64,000 nucleotides of DNA from Psychrosphaera sp. B3R10 (GTDB taxonomy: Bacteria; Pseudomonadota; Gammaproteobacteria; Enterobacterales; Alteromonadaceae). Of the stretch, positions 16,758-26,607 are shown piece by piece. The position numbers were made by a program, and so were the translations under genes. Numbering within the stretch: the first letter of the stretch is position 1; the number at the start of each line of letters is the position of its first letter. Location: NCBI RefSeq assembly GCF_018861025.1, contig NZ_JAHKQH010000042.1:63964-127963 (forward strand). Direction: 5' to 3'. The notes beneath the pieces are model-generated. The model ran no database searches. It was not told the origin of the DNA and saw only the letters and a program-made list of their open reading frames with translations.

Positions 16758-18167
16758 TTATTGCCACATCTGCTCTATTCTGTCTTTATCTCGTTTTAGC
16801 TGCCTTATTTGAAATCGCATAGGGGAAATAGCCGAAATTAATTCGGTGGGTAAACTCGCTGAAATGCTAGTCAAAGTTGAACTCGATTGATTATTTTCTG
16901 CGGTCATGATGCTCGCGACATACTTCGCCATCAGTGGTCCAGTCGTTAATCCCCGGGCACCTAAACCGGTAATGGTATAGAGGCCTTTGGTTGGGTTAGT
17001 ATGATAACCGTCCGGATCAACGAGGTTGTTGGGCGCTAACTTATCTTTGCGCATTAATTTTCCATTGTTTTTATCAATATTTTTTAGTACCCAATTATTT
17101 GGAAAAACTTCACCAGCAATGGGTAAATGATCAATGGACGTTGCTCTAATACATGCACGGTCGGCGATAACATCATTTTTAGACAGCGAGTGTGCCCAAT
17201 GTTGCTGCTCGTATACCTGTTTAACTTGCAACACATTATGGTCAGTTTCGGTTTCCCTTACTTCAGTATTGGCATCGTTGTGACGGTAAGTCGCACCAAA
17301 ACATTGATACTCGCCCTGTGACGGTGTGACGTAGCCTTTGTGACATAAGGTTGTTTTTAGTTTATTAAGTGGCGTAGTTGTCGATAGTTGACTGACTTGA
17401 CCTCGTATAGGGTCGATTGAAATGTGCTTGGTTTGTTCAAACTTTGACGACAAGTGACCTGCGCAAATCGCAACCGCATCGTATTTTTGTGCGATTGAGT
17501 GGTCATCACACCCTAAGCCCCATCGAGCACTATGGGGGTCAACTATTGTGGTTAACTTATCTCCTTTGCCGTTTGACGTCTTGGTTGCAGTTTCGTTGCT
17601 TAATGTTGTAATTCGATGATTTAAATGGACATTAACTTTGTGTTTAGAAGTCAAATAAGACAATGCATTCTGGCAAAAAGAAAATGGTTCCAGCCACCCC
17701 CCTTTAGCAAACCATAAGGACGAATAAGGCAACTCTAAGCCAGCTAATCGAGATGACTCAATGTCGTCTACGAACGTACACACCTTTGGGAAAAATTCAG
17801 TTATTTGTTGGTATCTCGATTGCAAATCTCCAGTGAATGCCTGTTGCAACACCCCAGTTTGGTAAAAATGTTTAGTATTGGTGTGTTGTTCCATTTGCAA
17901 ATAAAAATCCAAAGCATATTGATAAGCAGCGCAATTTAACGCTGCAAGCGGGCTGTTTTTACCTTGCAATAATGGATAAACCGCACCTTGACGATTGCCC
18001 GATGCACCCTGAGCAATTGCGTTATCAGCACAATAAATGTCTATTAAGAGTTTTGGGTTTTGCTGCAATAACTCATATGTGAGACAAACCGCAGCAATAC
18101 CGCCGCCAATAATGGCCACATGTTCTAGATTGGAAATGACGCTGTGTCGGTGTTCTGGTTTAAGCAT
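16758..18167 (-). CDS. mnmC: MnmC C-terminal (FAD oxidase) domain as a stand-alone protein
   Basis: This 469-residue protein matches the FAD-dependent half of MnmC, which removes the carboxymethyl group of cmnm5(s2)U34 in tRNA. The dinucleotide-binding motif VAIIGGGIAAVCLTYEL is near residue 17, and the MnmC hallmark YCADNAIAQGASGNRQGAVYP follows (shown in pieces: QGASGNRQGA, VYPLLQGK). Near the end is YTITGLGARGLTTGPLMA. The usual 668-residue MnmC also has an N-terminal SAM methyltransferase (about 240 aa). That is absent here, and no methyltransferase reading frame exists in the 634 bases upstream. The neighbour is fabB, as for enterobacterial mnmC, so this is the orthologous locus with a missing domain. 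Confidence 0.88.
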   Translation of the reverse strand: MLKPEHRHSVISNLEHVAIIGGGIAAVCLTYELLQQNPKLLIDIYCADNAIAQGASGNRQGAVYPLLQGKNSPLAALNCAAYQYALDFYLQMEQHTNTKHFYQTGVLQQAFTGDLQSRYQQITEFFPKVCTFVDDIESSRLAGLELPYSSLWFAKGGWLEPFSFCQNALSYLTSKHKVNVHLNHRITTLSNETATKTSNGKGDKLTTIVDPHSARWGLGCDDHSIAQKYDAVAICAGHLSSKFEQTKHISIDPIRGQVSQLSTTTPLNKLKTTLCHKGYVTPSQGEYQCFGATYRHNDANTEVRETETDHNVLQVKQVYEQQHWAHSLSKNDVIADRACIRATSIDHLPIAGEVFPNNWVLKNIDKNNGKLMRKDKLAPNNLVDPDGYHTNPTKGLYTITGLGARGLTTGPLMAKYVASIMTAENNQSSSTLTSISASLPTELISAISPMRFQIRQLKRDKDRIEQMWQ

Positions 18168-18671
18168 GAGCTATTTCTGACAATTCCTGCTACAAAATAA
18201 TTAATAAATTGAAATTACTAAATGCCAGCCAGTATAAAGATTTTTAATCAAAATATTCACGATTTATTGGTCGTTTATGGATGATGATTTACGAAACCGA
18301 TTTTGAGCGCTTTTTGTTAACAAATTATTTAGTTTTTAAATTGCCATTTAAATAACCTTTCAAATAACGGTGGGGACTGTTTGGCCCGACTTTATTTTCC
18401 TAATTCTAATTTATATTTAGAAAAACTGACCTTTGATATTAAACGTGGTCAATTTACGCAAAAAAATGAATATCGTATGAAACTGGAGTAACTAGATGAA
18501 GTGACATACAAGACATAAATACAGCCCCAAAAACGTGTTTTAACGAAATGGAATAGGTTATTTAAAAATAATACATGGGCATTGAAAAAATATTTAGGTG
18601 TCACAAAGTCGTGTTCAAATTGTCATAAAGCCGTTATATCATTGTCACTTGGACAATTTTGTATAAAAGTT

Positions 18672-18700
18672 TTTACAGTTGATTTAGGTAAAAATACAAA
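18672..18700 (+). promoter_or_regulatory. Probable fabB promoter
   Basis: TTTACA (18672-18677) and TACAAA (18695-18700) are separated by 17 bases. The predicted transcription start would fall at the left edge of the FabR-like palindrome, which fits repression. Confidence 0.5.
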
Positions 18701-18706
18701 AAAAAG

Positions 18707-18732
18707 TTTCAGCTAACACTTGTTCGCTGAAA
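18707..18732. promoter_or_regulatory. FabR-like operator before fabB
   Basis: TTTCAGCTAACAC (18707-18719) and TTGTTCGCTGAAA (18720-18732) form a 26-bp near-perfect palindrome of the form AGC-x-AACA..TGTT-x-GCT. This resembles the operators of the TetR-family repressor FabR found upstream of fabA and fabB in Enterobacterales and Vibrio. It lies 70 bases before the fabB start. FabR itself is not in the window. Confidence 0.75.
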
Positions 18733-18801
18733 TAAGAGCAGTTAACATTAAAAACAACGTAATATACCGCAAAATTATTAAAGTTATAAATTGGATTAAA
18801 T

Positions 18802-20010
18802 ATGAAAAGAGCAGTCATCACTGGCTTGGGCATTGTTTCTAGTATTGGTAATAACAAACAAGAAGTATTGGAAAGCTTAAAGATTGGAAAATCTGGCATA
18901 AGTGCATCAGAGCAATTTAAAGAATATAAACTTCGCTCCCAAGTATGGGGAAATATCGATATTGATATTTCTGAACATATTGACCGTAAAACAATTCGTT
19001 TTATGGGTGAAGGCTCAGCATACGCCTATATCGCTATGCAAGAAGCTATCACGGATGCGGGATTATCAGATGAGCATGTATCTAACCCTCGTACTGGCTT
19101 AGTGGCAGGTTCTGGTGGCGCATCTTCAAAAAATCAAATTTTAGCGTGTGATACTTTAAGAGAACGCGGTGTTAAGCGTGTTGGTCCATACCAAGTTCCT
19201 CGTACAATGAGCTCGACCTGTTCTGCAACATTAGCGACGCCTTTTAAAATAAAAGGGATTAACTATTCAATTAGTTCTGCTTGTGCAACATCGGCGCACT
19301 GTATTGGACACGCTTTAGAGCAAATTCAACTTGGCAAGCAAGATATTGTTTTTGCTGGTGGCGGCGAAGAAGTCGATTGGACCTTAGCGGGTTTATTTGA
19401 CGGCATGGGTGCATTGTCTACTAAATACAACGATACACCTGAGCATGCATCTAGAACATACGATGCAGACCGTGACGGATTTGTCATCTCAGGCGGCGGC
19501 GGTATGGTCGTTGTTGAAGAGTATGAACACGCTATTGCACGTGGTGCAAAAATTTACGCTGAAATCGTAGGTTACGGCGCAACTTCTGACGGTTTTGACA
19601 TGGTTGCTCCGTCAGGTGAAGGTGCAGAACGTTGTATGCAAATGGCATTATCAACGGTTGACCAACCAATTGACTACTTAAACACACACGGAACAAGTAC
19701 ACCGGTTGGTGATGTTAAAGAACTTGGCGCAATCCAAAACGTATTTGGTGGAAAATCACCACTTATCAGTGCAACAAAAGCGATGACGGGTCATGCGTTA
19801 GGCGCGGCTGGTGTTCACGAAGCTATCTACAGTATATTAATGATGGAAAACAGCTTTGTTGCACCATCTATTAATATCAGCAACTTAGACGAAAAAGCAG
19901 AAGGCTTGAACATTATTACTGAATTCACAGAAGCAAATATTACGACAGCAATGTCAAATAGCTTCGGTTTTGGTGGTACAAACGCGACGTTAGTATTCAA
20001 AAAAGTATAG
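18802..20010 (+). CDS. fabB: 3-oxoacyl-[ACP] synthase I, FabB
   Basis: FabB condenses malonyl-ACP with acyl-ACP and is needed for elongating cis-3-decenoyl chains in unsaturated fatty acid synthesis. The 402 residues equal the family length. The Cys-His-His triad is present: C161 in [12 protein letters not shown]296 in [11 protein letters not shown] and H331 in [21 protein letters not shown] closes the protein. It is a single-gene unit with its own operator upstream and an intrinsic terminator after the stop. Confidence 0.98.
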   Translation: MKRAVITGLGIVSSIGNNKQEVLESLKIGKSGISASEQFKEYKLRSQVWGNIDIDISEHIDRKTIRFMGEGSAYAYIAMQEAITDAGLSDEHVSNPRTGLVAGSGGASSKNQILACDTLRERGVKRVGPYQVPRTMSSTCSATLATPFKIKGINYSISSACATSAHCIGHALEQIQLGKQDIVFAGGGEEVDWTLAGLFDGMGALSTKYNDTPEHASRTYDADRDGFVISGGGGMVVVEEYEHAIARGAKIYAEIVGYGATSDGFDMVAPSGEGAERCMQMALSTVDQPIDYLNTHGTSTPVGDVKELGAIQNVFGGKSPLISATKAMTGHALGAAGVHEAIYSILMMENSFVAPSINISNLDEKAEGLNIITEFTEANITTAMSNSFGFGGTNATLVFKKV

Positions 20011-20060
20011 TAATTAAGTTAAAATTTTTGACTATATAAAATAGCGCAAAGCACTGAATT

Positions 20061-20097
20061 AAAAACCCGAAACAAGGTAAACTGTTTCGGGTTTTTT
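20061..20097 (+). terminator. fabB terminator
   Basis: AAACCCGAAACA pairs with TGTTTCGGGTTT, followed by a T-run. It lies 50 bases after the fabB stop. Confidence 0.88.
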
Positions 20098-20124
20098 AGT
20101 ATTAGCGAACTGGTAATTGCATAA

Positions 20125-21267
20125 ATGAAATTTTTGATAGACGAAAACATTCCCTACGCCGAAGCGTTTTTTTCATCCTTGGGCACCATTGAACGATTTG
20201 CAGGGCGCGAGCTCAAAGCAGAACAACTAAAAGATGTTGATGTTTTACTCGTTAGGTCAATTACCAAAGTAAATGACGAACTATTGAGCCAGGCCAACAA
20301 ACTTAAATTTGTTGGCACCGCTACGATAGGTGAAGACCATATTGATAAACAATTATTAAAGCAGCGTGGTATTGAATTTAGTTCTGCTCCAGGTTGCAAT
20401 GCGACCTCAGTTGCTGAATTTGTGATCAGTGCGTTGTTAGTGCTCCACGACCGCTATAATCTAGACTTTATTAATAAAACCATTGCTATTGTCGGAGTCG
20501 GAAATATTGGCAAACGACTATTGCAGAGATTAAATACACTTAATGTTGATGTATTATTGTGTGACCCGGTTCGCCAAGACAACGAATCGGACGCAGCGCA
20601 TTTTATTGACCTAAATGATGCATTAGCACGTGCCGACATTATTTCGTTTCATACCCCATTAACTCGTGATGGTGCACATCCCACGTTTCATTTATTAAAC
20701 GAAAATAATTTACCGCTACTTAAAGACGACGTCGTTTTAATTAATTCTTGCCGCGGTGAAGTTATCGACAACCAAGCGCTATATAACCACATTATTTGGC
20801 GCGAAGAATCGTCTAAGCCTGCAATAAAACTTGTGTTGGATGTCTGGGAAGGTGAACCTAACCCAATGCCGGCGCTGATTGAAAAGGCCGAATTGGCGAC
20901 GGCACATATTGCTGGGTACAGTCTAGAAGGGAAGGCACGTGGTACTGAAATGTTGTATCAAAAAGTATGCGCTTTGTTAGCCGTCCCGTCGACAATCAAA
21001 TTATCTACGTTATTGCCAATTGCTGATGTTGCTTCAACAAAGTTAGCTCAGGATGTTACTACGACAGACGAATTAAAAAAATTGGTACATTTAGTATTTG
21101 ACGTACGCCGAGATGATGGCTTATTTCGAGAGTTGCTAAATTCCAATGGCTTTGATTGGCTTAGAAAAAATTATCCAACGCGGCGTGAATGGTCATCGCT
21201 GCAAGTTGAAATTGAAAAAAGATCAACAAATTCTATCGATTTATCGAAAATAGGGTTTGCTATTTAG
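20125..21267 (+). CDS. pdxB: Erythronate-4-phosphate dehydrogenase PdxB
   Basis: PdxB oxidises 4-phosphoerythronate in the DXP-dependent pyridoxal phosphate pathway. This 380-residue D-2-hydroxyacid dehydrogenase has the NAD motif VGVGNIGKRLLQRL (about residue 118), the N-terminal MKFLIDENIPYAEAFF typical of PdxB, catalytic-region INSCRGEVIDN, and HIAGYSLEGKARGTEM with the catalytic His. A C-terminal PdxB dimerisation domain follows (residues 290-380). Its place between fabB and asd follows the enterobacterial pdxB-usg-truA order. Confidence 0.97.
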   Translation: MKFLIDENIPYAEAFFSSLGTIERFAGRELKAEQLKDVDVLLVRSITKVNDELLSQANKLKFVGTATIGEDHIDKQLLKQRGIEFSSAPGCNATSVAEFVISALLVLHDRYNLDFINKTIAIVGVGNIGKRLLQRLNTLNVDVLLCDPVRQDNESDAAHFIDLNDALARADIISFHTPLTRDGAHPTFHLLNENNLPLLKDDVVLINSCRGEVIDNQALYNHIIWREESSKPAIKLVLDVWEGEPNPMPALIEKAELATAHIAGYSLEGKARGTEMLYQKVCALLAVPSTIKLSTLLPIADVASTKLAQDVTTTDELKKLVHLVFDVRRDDGLFRELLNSNGFDWLRKNYPTRREWSSLQVEIEKRSTNSIDLSKIGFAI

Positions 21268-21510
21268 CCGTCTAGACGGTAATTTTAGTGCAAATACACT
21301 AAGGTGTGTTTATCAATGTTAGGTGAACCCAATGGGTGGCGAATAAATGGTTTTTACCAAGGTATTTGATTTATTTGGCAGAATAGCGAAATGTAATTAC
21401 ATTATCTTGTAGGAGAACGATTTTGAGTTAATGACCCTGCATTGAACAATACGCTTTAGACAATAAACACGGTTGTAATAAGCCGAATAACTGGAAGTAC
21501 AGAGAACACC

Positions 21511-22530
21511 ATGTCACAGCAAAAATATAATGTCGCGATATTAGGTGCGACTGGCCTGGTTGGTCAGCATCTAATAGAGATCCTTGAACAAAGAAATTTC
21601 CCTGTGGGCGAATTATTCCCACTCGCAAGCGCACGCAGCGCAGGCAAGACCGTAAGCTTTAAGGGCAAGGATGTTGACGTTATCAATGTTGACGAATTTG
21701 ACTGGTCAAAAGCTCAAATTGGTTTGTTTTCTGCTGGTGGTAATGCATCTGCTAAATACGCTCCAATTGCCGCTGAAGCGGGTGTTGTGGTTATCGACAA
21801 TACATCGCATTTCCGTTACGAACCGGATATTCCACTGGTGATCCCAGAAGTAAATCCTCATGCAATTGCAGATTTCCGTAACCGTAATATTATTGCGAAT
21901 CCAAATTGTTCAACGATTCAAATGTTAGTTGCGTTAAAACCAATTCATGACGCATACGGAATTGATCGTATTAACGTATGTACTTATCAGTCGGTAAGCG
22001 GTGCGGGTAAAGAAGCGGTCGATGAACTAGTTGCCCAAACTGGCCAGTTGATGAATGGTCGTCCTGTAGAAAACGACGTATTCCCAATGCAAATGGCGTT
22101 TAACGTAATTCCACAAATCGATGTTTTCCAAGACAACGACTACACCAAAGAAGAAATGAAAATGGTGTGGGAAACGCATAAAATTTTGGGCGACGAGTCG
22201 ATTGGTGTTAACCCGACAGCGGTTCGAGTACCTGTTTTTTATGGTCACGCTGAGGCAATTCATATTGAATTACGTCAACCAGTTTCTGCTGAAGATGTCA
22301 AAAACGTCCTTGAAGATGCACCAGGTGTTACTTTGATGGCCGACAGCACAACTTACCCAACTCAGGTGACTCACGGTAGTGGTCAAGATCAAACATTTGT
22401 TGGCCGAGTACGCGAAGACATCTCACATCCAAACGGCATAAACCTCTGGGTTGTTGCGGACAATATCCGTAAGGGTGCGGCAACAAATAGTATTCAAATT
22501 GCAGAAGTACTGATTGCTGATTACTTATAA
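21511..22530 (+). CDS. asd: Aspartate-semialdehyde dehydrogenase
   Basis: Asd reduces aspartyl phosphate to the semialdehyde feeding lysine, methionine, threonine and diaminopimelate synthesis. At 339 aa it is of the shorter class. It shows the NADP loop [10 protein letters not shown] (residues 11-20), catalytic cysteine in ANPNCSTIQM, QSVSGAGKEAVDEL, and VRVPVFYGHAEAIHIE with the substrate-binding Arg and catalytic His. E. coli has the Asd-like gene usg at this locus; retention of the cysteine and histidine here points to a functional dehydrogenase. Confidence 0.95.
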   Translation: MSQQKYNVAILGATGLVGQHLIEILEQRNFPVGELFPLASARSAGKTVSFKGKDVDVINVDEFDWSKAQIGLFSAGGNASAKYAPIAAEAGVVVIDNTSHFRYEPDIPLVIPEVNPHAIADFRNRNIIANPNCSTIQMLVALKPIHDAYGIDRINVCTYQSVSGAGKEAVDELVAQTGQLMNGRPVENDVFPMQMAFNVIPQIDVFQDNDYTKEEMKMVWETHKILGDESIGVNPTAVRVPVFYGHAEAIHIELRQPVSAEDVKNVLEDAPGVTLMADSTTYPTQVTHGSGQDQTFVGRVREDISHPNGINLWVVADNIRKGAATNSIQIAEVLIADYL

Positions 22531-22553
22531 ATTGTAATTAAATGAATTAAAAC

Positions 22554-22583
22554 AGCCCTTTGATTTTCAAAGGGCTTTTTTTT
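22554..22583 (+). terminator. asd terminator
   Basis: AGCCCTTTGA pairs with TCAAAGGGCT around a TTT-type loop and is followed by eight T residues, 24 bases after the asd stop. Confidence 0.92.
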
Positions 22584-23053
22584 GGCTATTTGTCAGCGGG
22601 ATGGCCTGAATGCATTGTTTTTGTTTGGTTAATCGATATATTAGATAGATTCATTTAAACCTCGTTATTTAGTCCAAAGCATAAAATGGATATAACTATT
22701 AGAGTGAATTCAAATTGTTGGCACTGTACTTAAGGCAATTAAAATAACTTGCTGATTAATAGGTGTTATTTAAACGAAAGGCCATTAGAATAGATATATT
22801 CTTAACGTCTAGTGTCGTTAAATAGCCTTTATCTATTGGCATAACAAAGCCGAAGCATTGGTTTTAAACAACGTTTTACCGTTTTGTTAATGTATTGTTG
22901 GTATAAGGTTTGCTACAAAAATTGTATATCGCGTTAATTTTTGATGGACGTCAATTTAATGCGAATTTGGAAACGTGTATTTTGTCGCGTTTGGTCTAAC
23001 ATAAAACAAAGGTAATTGTTTTGTGTAGGTTTTGATTGATTTGGATATTATCG
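22584..23053 (+). other. Gene-free leader region of fimV
   Basis: About 470 AT-rich bases separate the asd terminator from the fimV ATG. I see no gene. A possible promoter TTGGCA (22718-22723) with TAAAAT (22740-22745), 16 bases apart, would leave a long leader of about 300 bases, so another promoter may lie closer. Confidence 0.4.
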
Positions 23054-26000
23054 ATGCGTTCTAGTCTTAAAATTTTGCTTTTTATCGCGCTAACTTTTTT
23101 AGTCGCCAATCTCTCTGTCGCGAAGCCTGAGTCACGCTTAAAAGGCCCTAAGGGGGTCGACTATGGTGCGATGGGGGAAATTTATGGCCCTGTGTCAAGT
23201 CGCGATACCATGTGGAAATTGGGCAATAAATTCCGAGTCAAAAATGATGTATCGGTTTACCAGGTTATGGTGGCGGTATTAAAGAAAAACCCTCAAGCAT
23301 TTGAATTTGACAACTTAAATGGCCTTAAAGACGGCGAATATCTAAAGATCCCAAGTCATGCAGAAGTTAAAGGTATAGACCGAAAATACGCTAAGCAGCG
23401 TGCGGACGCAGATGATAAATTATGGGCCGACAAATTGGCCGGTAAATTTACTGAAAATAAGCGTGAAACTTTACTGTCACCAATCGAAGGTGCAAAACAG
23501 ATTGATGTCAAAGTCGCTAAGCAAGAAATAGAAAAGAAACTTGAAGCAGCTCAAGTAGAAAACATCGAAAAACTTAATTCAATACAAGTTCAATTCGACT
23601 CGTCTAAACAGACAGTAGAAAATGTTTTATCAGAAAATAAATTATTACAGGACAAAATTACCGCTTTAGGTGAACAGCTGCTCCGTATGCAGGAAGAGTT
23701 GCTAAAAGAGCGCGAAATTCGCCAAGCGGAGTTAGCGCTTTTAGAACAGGTAAGGATAACGTCAGAGCAAAATCTAACGAACACAACGGCATTAGTTGAA
23801 GAAACAACGGTGTGGGAAGAGTTTGTTGCTTTTGCAAAAACGACCTTAGGAATGATCATTATTTCGAGTTCTATTCTTATTTTGTTGTTGGTTTTAGTCG
23901 CAATGAAACTGCGTAATCGCAACAAACCTAAAGCATCAGAACAAGAATCCCCTGACGTCTTAGCGCCAATTGCTGCGACAGCGGCCGCAGCAACGATGGC
24001 GGATCTTGACCTGTCTGAGCCGGTTGATGAATTAGACGAGGGGTTAGATAATTTAGATTTAGGCGATGATCTACTGCACGATGATGACATTCAACTTGAC
24101 GTAGAAGATGAGCTAGATATAACTGACACCTTAGACATTGGTGACGATTTAGACCTCGGCGATGATCTTGATTTAGGTGGCGATGACTTTGATGATGACC
24201 TACTCGCTGATGACCTATTAAGTGACGATTCGGAAGAAATTTTATTGGATGACGAGTCTGATAACGACGATTTATTGAGTGCTGATGATGGCTTGTTACA
24301 GGCATCAGATATTGATGAATTGTTATCGGAAGATGACGATTTAGATGGCGACGATTTAGATGTCGATAACTTATTAAGTTCGGACGATATCGACCAGTTA
24401 ATGGCTGAAGATGATGGTTCAGAAATCGACGAAGACACTATGCTTGATACTGGCGTTGATGATGTCGATGAGATTATGGACGAGTTGGGCATTGGTGACG
24501 ATCTAGATGATCTCGATACCGAAGAAGAATTTAGTGGTGTTACAGATGACGATGACGATTTTGACATCGATGATTTAATTGACCAAGCGTCAGAGCAAGA
24601 AACTGCAGATGAATCCGAAACAGAGCCTGAACCTGAAGTTGAAGCGGAAGATGAATTTGATGTTGATCAACTCATCGATGAAGCTGGTATCGATTCAGCA
24701 ACGGTTGAACCAGAGGCTACCCCAGAGCAAGAAAACCCTGTAGATGATGATGAATTTGATATTGACGCACTCATAGATAGCGCCAATTTGGCTGAGGGCG
24801 ATGAAGAAAAAGGGCAAGCATCGACTGATTCTGATGATGAAATGGATGATATTGACGCTCTGCTTGCTGAAACTCAGGCTGAGCCATTAGAAGCGCACAT
24901 TGAACCTGAAATCGGTGATGTTGACGATTCACTATTTGATGGTGATGAGACTGATCCGACAATAGAAGAAGATGAGACTGAACAGGAAACTAGCGAAGTC
25001 GAGTCTGACGAATTGATCGCAGATTTACTCGATGAACCGGTTGCAGAACCAGCGGCTGATGAAACACCGTCGCAGGAAGATGCTCTCGTTGACGAGGCAA
25101 TTGATGAAGAATTAGATCTTGAAGAAGCAAGTGAACTTGCCGAAATCGAATCTGAAATAGATGGCTTAGAAGAAAGTGAACTTGATGCAATAGATGAGTT
25201 AGATGCCCTCAATCTAGACGATGAGCAATTAGATACAGAATTGCTTGACGAAACGCTAGAAGAACCAGAACTAGAATTAGAAGAACCAGCGCTAGAAGAT
25301 CCAGAGCTAGAGCTAGAAGAGCCAGAGCTAGAAGAACCAGAGCTAGAAGAACCAGAGCTAGAAGAACCAGAACTAGAAGAGCCAGAGCTAGAAGAGCCAG
25401 AACTAGAAGAACCAGAACTAGAAGAACCAGAGCTAGAAGAGCCAACGCTTGAAGAACCAGAACTAGAAGAGCCAGAGTTCGATGAGTCAGAACTTGATGA
25501 ATTTGACTTAGAACAATCCGATTTAGAAACTGAAGAGCTTGATGCAGAAGACGAAGAAGACGACGATTCATTTGATGAACTTGCAGACGAGTCAGAATTA
25601 GACGACATAGATTTAGATGAAAATGAAGCAGAAAGCGACCAGCCTATTAGAGATGTTGAAGCGAGTGCTGAACTTGACGTTTACCCCGAATTAAATCTTG
25701 ATGAGTCGTTAGATGACGATTCTATGGATGATGAAGACAATGATTTTGATCCAGACTCGTTACTAAGCCTTGACGGAGAAGACGAATCCGAAGAACCAGA
25801 TGAAGATAATTTAATCGACGCAGATATCGAAAGTTTACTGTCGGATCCTGAATTATCCTCAGAAGAATTAATGTCTGATGCTGATTTGATGAATGCCGGT
25901 TTTGGTGACTCTGATATTGAGAATTTACTGAATGAAGAATTTGGTGAAGAAGACATCGATTTAGATTCAGCGGCTGATCCAACAGACAGCGATGATAATG

Positions 26001-26545
26001 GGTCGGCTAAAAACACTGAAGAATCCTTTAGTATCGATGAATTGGAACAGGCTGATTTTGACGATTTATTATCGGAATTGTCGGATGATTTTGGCACTGC
26101 AGAGCTTGAACCAGATGTAACTGAACAAAAATTACCGAGCGGAGATGATACAGCTAGTAATGTTGCTGAACCTGCGTTAGATATTGCGGATGAACTCGGA
26201 GACGATTTAGCCGCCGATGTTGATTTGACAGCGGAAGAATTAGATTTTGTCAGTGTTGATAATTTAATCGACGAGCTTGGTGATGGTGACGAAACGAATG
26301 TGCCAGACGATTTTGATATCGATGTTGGATTAGATGATTTTGACGAATTAGATGGCGAACGTGGCTCAGTTGACGTTGACTTGGAAGATGGTGGAATGGC
26401 ATCGCAACTGGATTTGGCGCGAACTTACCTTGAAATGGACGATGAAGAAAACGCACAATTGCTATTAAATGAAATTCGAGAAACTGGTCATGCGGACGCA
26501 ATTGAACAGGCTGATCTGCTATTAAAAGAATTTATTAACAAATAA
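23054..26545 (+). CDS. fimV: FimV/HubP-type polar landmark protein
   Basis: This 1163-residue protein has a signal peptide (residues 1-23), a FimV N-terminal region with a LysM-like peptidoglycan-binding part (YGPVSSRDTMWKLGNKFR through DGEYLKIPSHAEV), a coiled coil (about 150-230), and one TM helix (about 262-282). A very acidic cytoplasmic region of about 850 residues follows, with repeated DDEFDIDALID-type units and a tandem ELEEP array. The end is the conserved FimV C-terminal domain (LDLARTYLEMDDEENAQLLLNEI). Homologues organise the cell pole (flagellum, chemotaxis arrays, type IV pili). ATG 23054 follows an in-frame TTG at 23036. In E. coli usg occupies this neighbourhood without fimV. 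Confidence 0.93.
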   Translation: MRSSLKILLFIALTFLVANLSVAKPESRLKGPKGVDYGAMGEIYGPVSSRDTMWKLGNKFRVKNDVSVYQVMVAVLKKNPQAFEFDNLNGLKDGEYLKIPSHAEVKGIDRKYAKQRADADDKLWADKLAGKFTENKRETLLSPIEGAKQIDVKVAKQEIEKKLEAAQVENIEKLNSIQVQFDSSKQTVENVLSENKLLQDKITALGEQLLRMQEELLKEREIRQAELALLEQVRITSEQNLTNTTALVEETTVWEEFVAFAKTTLGMIIISSSILILLLVLVAMKLRNRNKPKASEQESPDVLAPIAATAAAATMADLDLSEPVDELDEGLDNLDLGDDLLHDDDIQLDVEDELDITDTLDIGDDLDLGDDLDLGGDDFDDDLLADDLLSDDSEEILLDDESDNDDLLSADDGLLQASDIDELLSEDDDLDGDDLDVDNLLSSDDIDQLMAEDDGSEIDEDTMLDTGVDDVDEIMDELGIGDDLDDLDTEEEFSGVTDDDDDFDIDDLIDQASEQETADESETEPEPEVEAEDEFDVDQLIDEAGIDSATVEPEATPEQENPVDDDEFDIDALIDSANLAEGDEEKGQASTDSDDEMDDIDALLAETQAEPLEAHIEPEIGDVDDSLFDGDETDPTIEEDETEQETSEVESDELIADLLDEPVAEPAADETPSQEDALVDEAIDEELDLEEASELAEIESEIDGLEESELDAIDELDALNLDDEQLDTELLDETLEEPELELEEPALEDPELELEEPELEEPELEEPELEEPELEEPELEEPELEEPELEEPELEEPTLEEPELEEPEFDESELDEFDLEQSDLETEELDAEDEEDDDSFDELADESELDDIDLDENEAESDQPIRDVEASAELDVYPELNLDESLDDDSMDDEDNDFDPDSLLSLDGEDESEEPDEDNLIDADIESLLSDPELSSEELMSDADLMNAGFGDSDIENLLNEEFGEEDIDLDSAADPTDSDDNGSAKNTEESFSIDELEQADFDDLLSELSDDFGTAELEPDVTEQKLPSGDDTASNVAEPALDIADELGDDLAADVDLTAEELDFVSVDNLIDELGDGDETNVPDDFDIDVGLDDFDELDGERGSVDVDLEDGGMASQLDLARTYLEMDDEENAQLLLNEIRETGHADAIEQADLLLKEFINK
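25325..25474 (+). repeat. Ten-unit 15-bp tandem repeat inside fimV
   Basis: Ten consecutive in-frame 15-bp units (type GAGCTAGAAGAACCA) encode E-L-E-E-P, one as T-L-E-E-P, at residues 758-807. Degenerate copies extend upstream from about 25259. Units differ mainly by synonymous GAA/GAG changes. Confidence 0.95.
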
Positions 26546-26607
26546 GATTGAATAAATCTGCCAGTTTTTTATAATTTTGCACCTTTTTAGATATTAAGTT
26601 AGGTCTT

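Larger units (their letters stand above)
18168..18801. other. Long mnmC/fabB divergent intergenic region
   Basis: These 634 AT-rich bases hold the fabB promoter and a FabR-like operator near the right end. The remainder has no convincing gene; a 36-codon TTG-started frame at 18381-18491 is too weak to call. The space is slightly shorter than the missing MnmC methyltransferase domain (about 720 bases), but I see no remnant of that domain in it. Confidence 0.6.

Noticed and set aside
18381-18491. 36-codon TTG-started frame in the mnmC/fabB gap
   Set aside because: Too short, weak start and no recognisable motif; the intergenic region is otherwise non-coding in character.
24874-25608. Long antisense frame rich in Ser-Ser-Gly repeats opposite fimV
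   Set aside because: It is the shadow of the GAA/GAG-rich acidic repeat read on the other strand; no start context or family resemblance.
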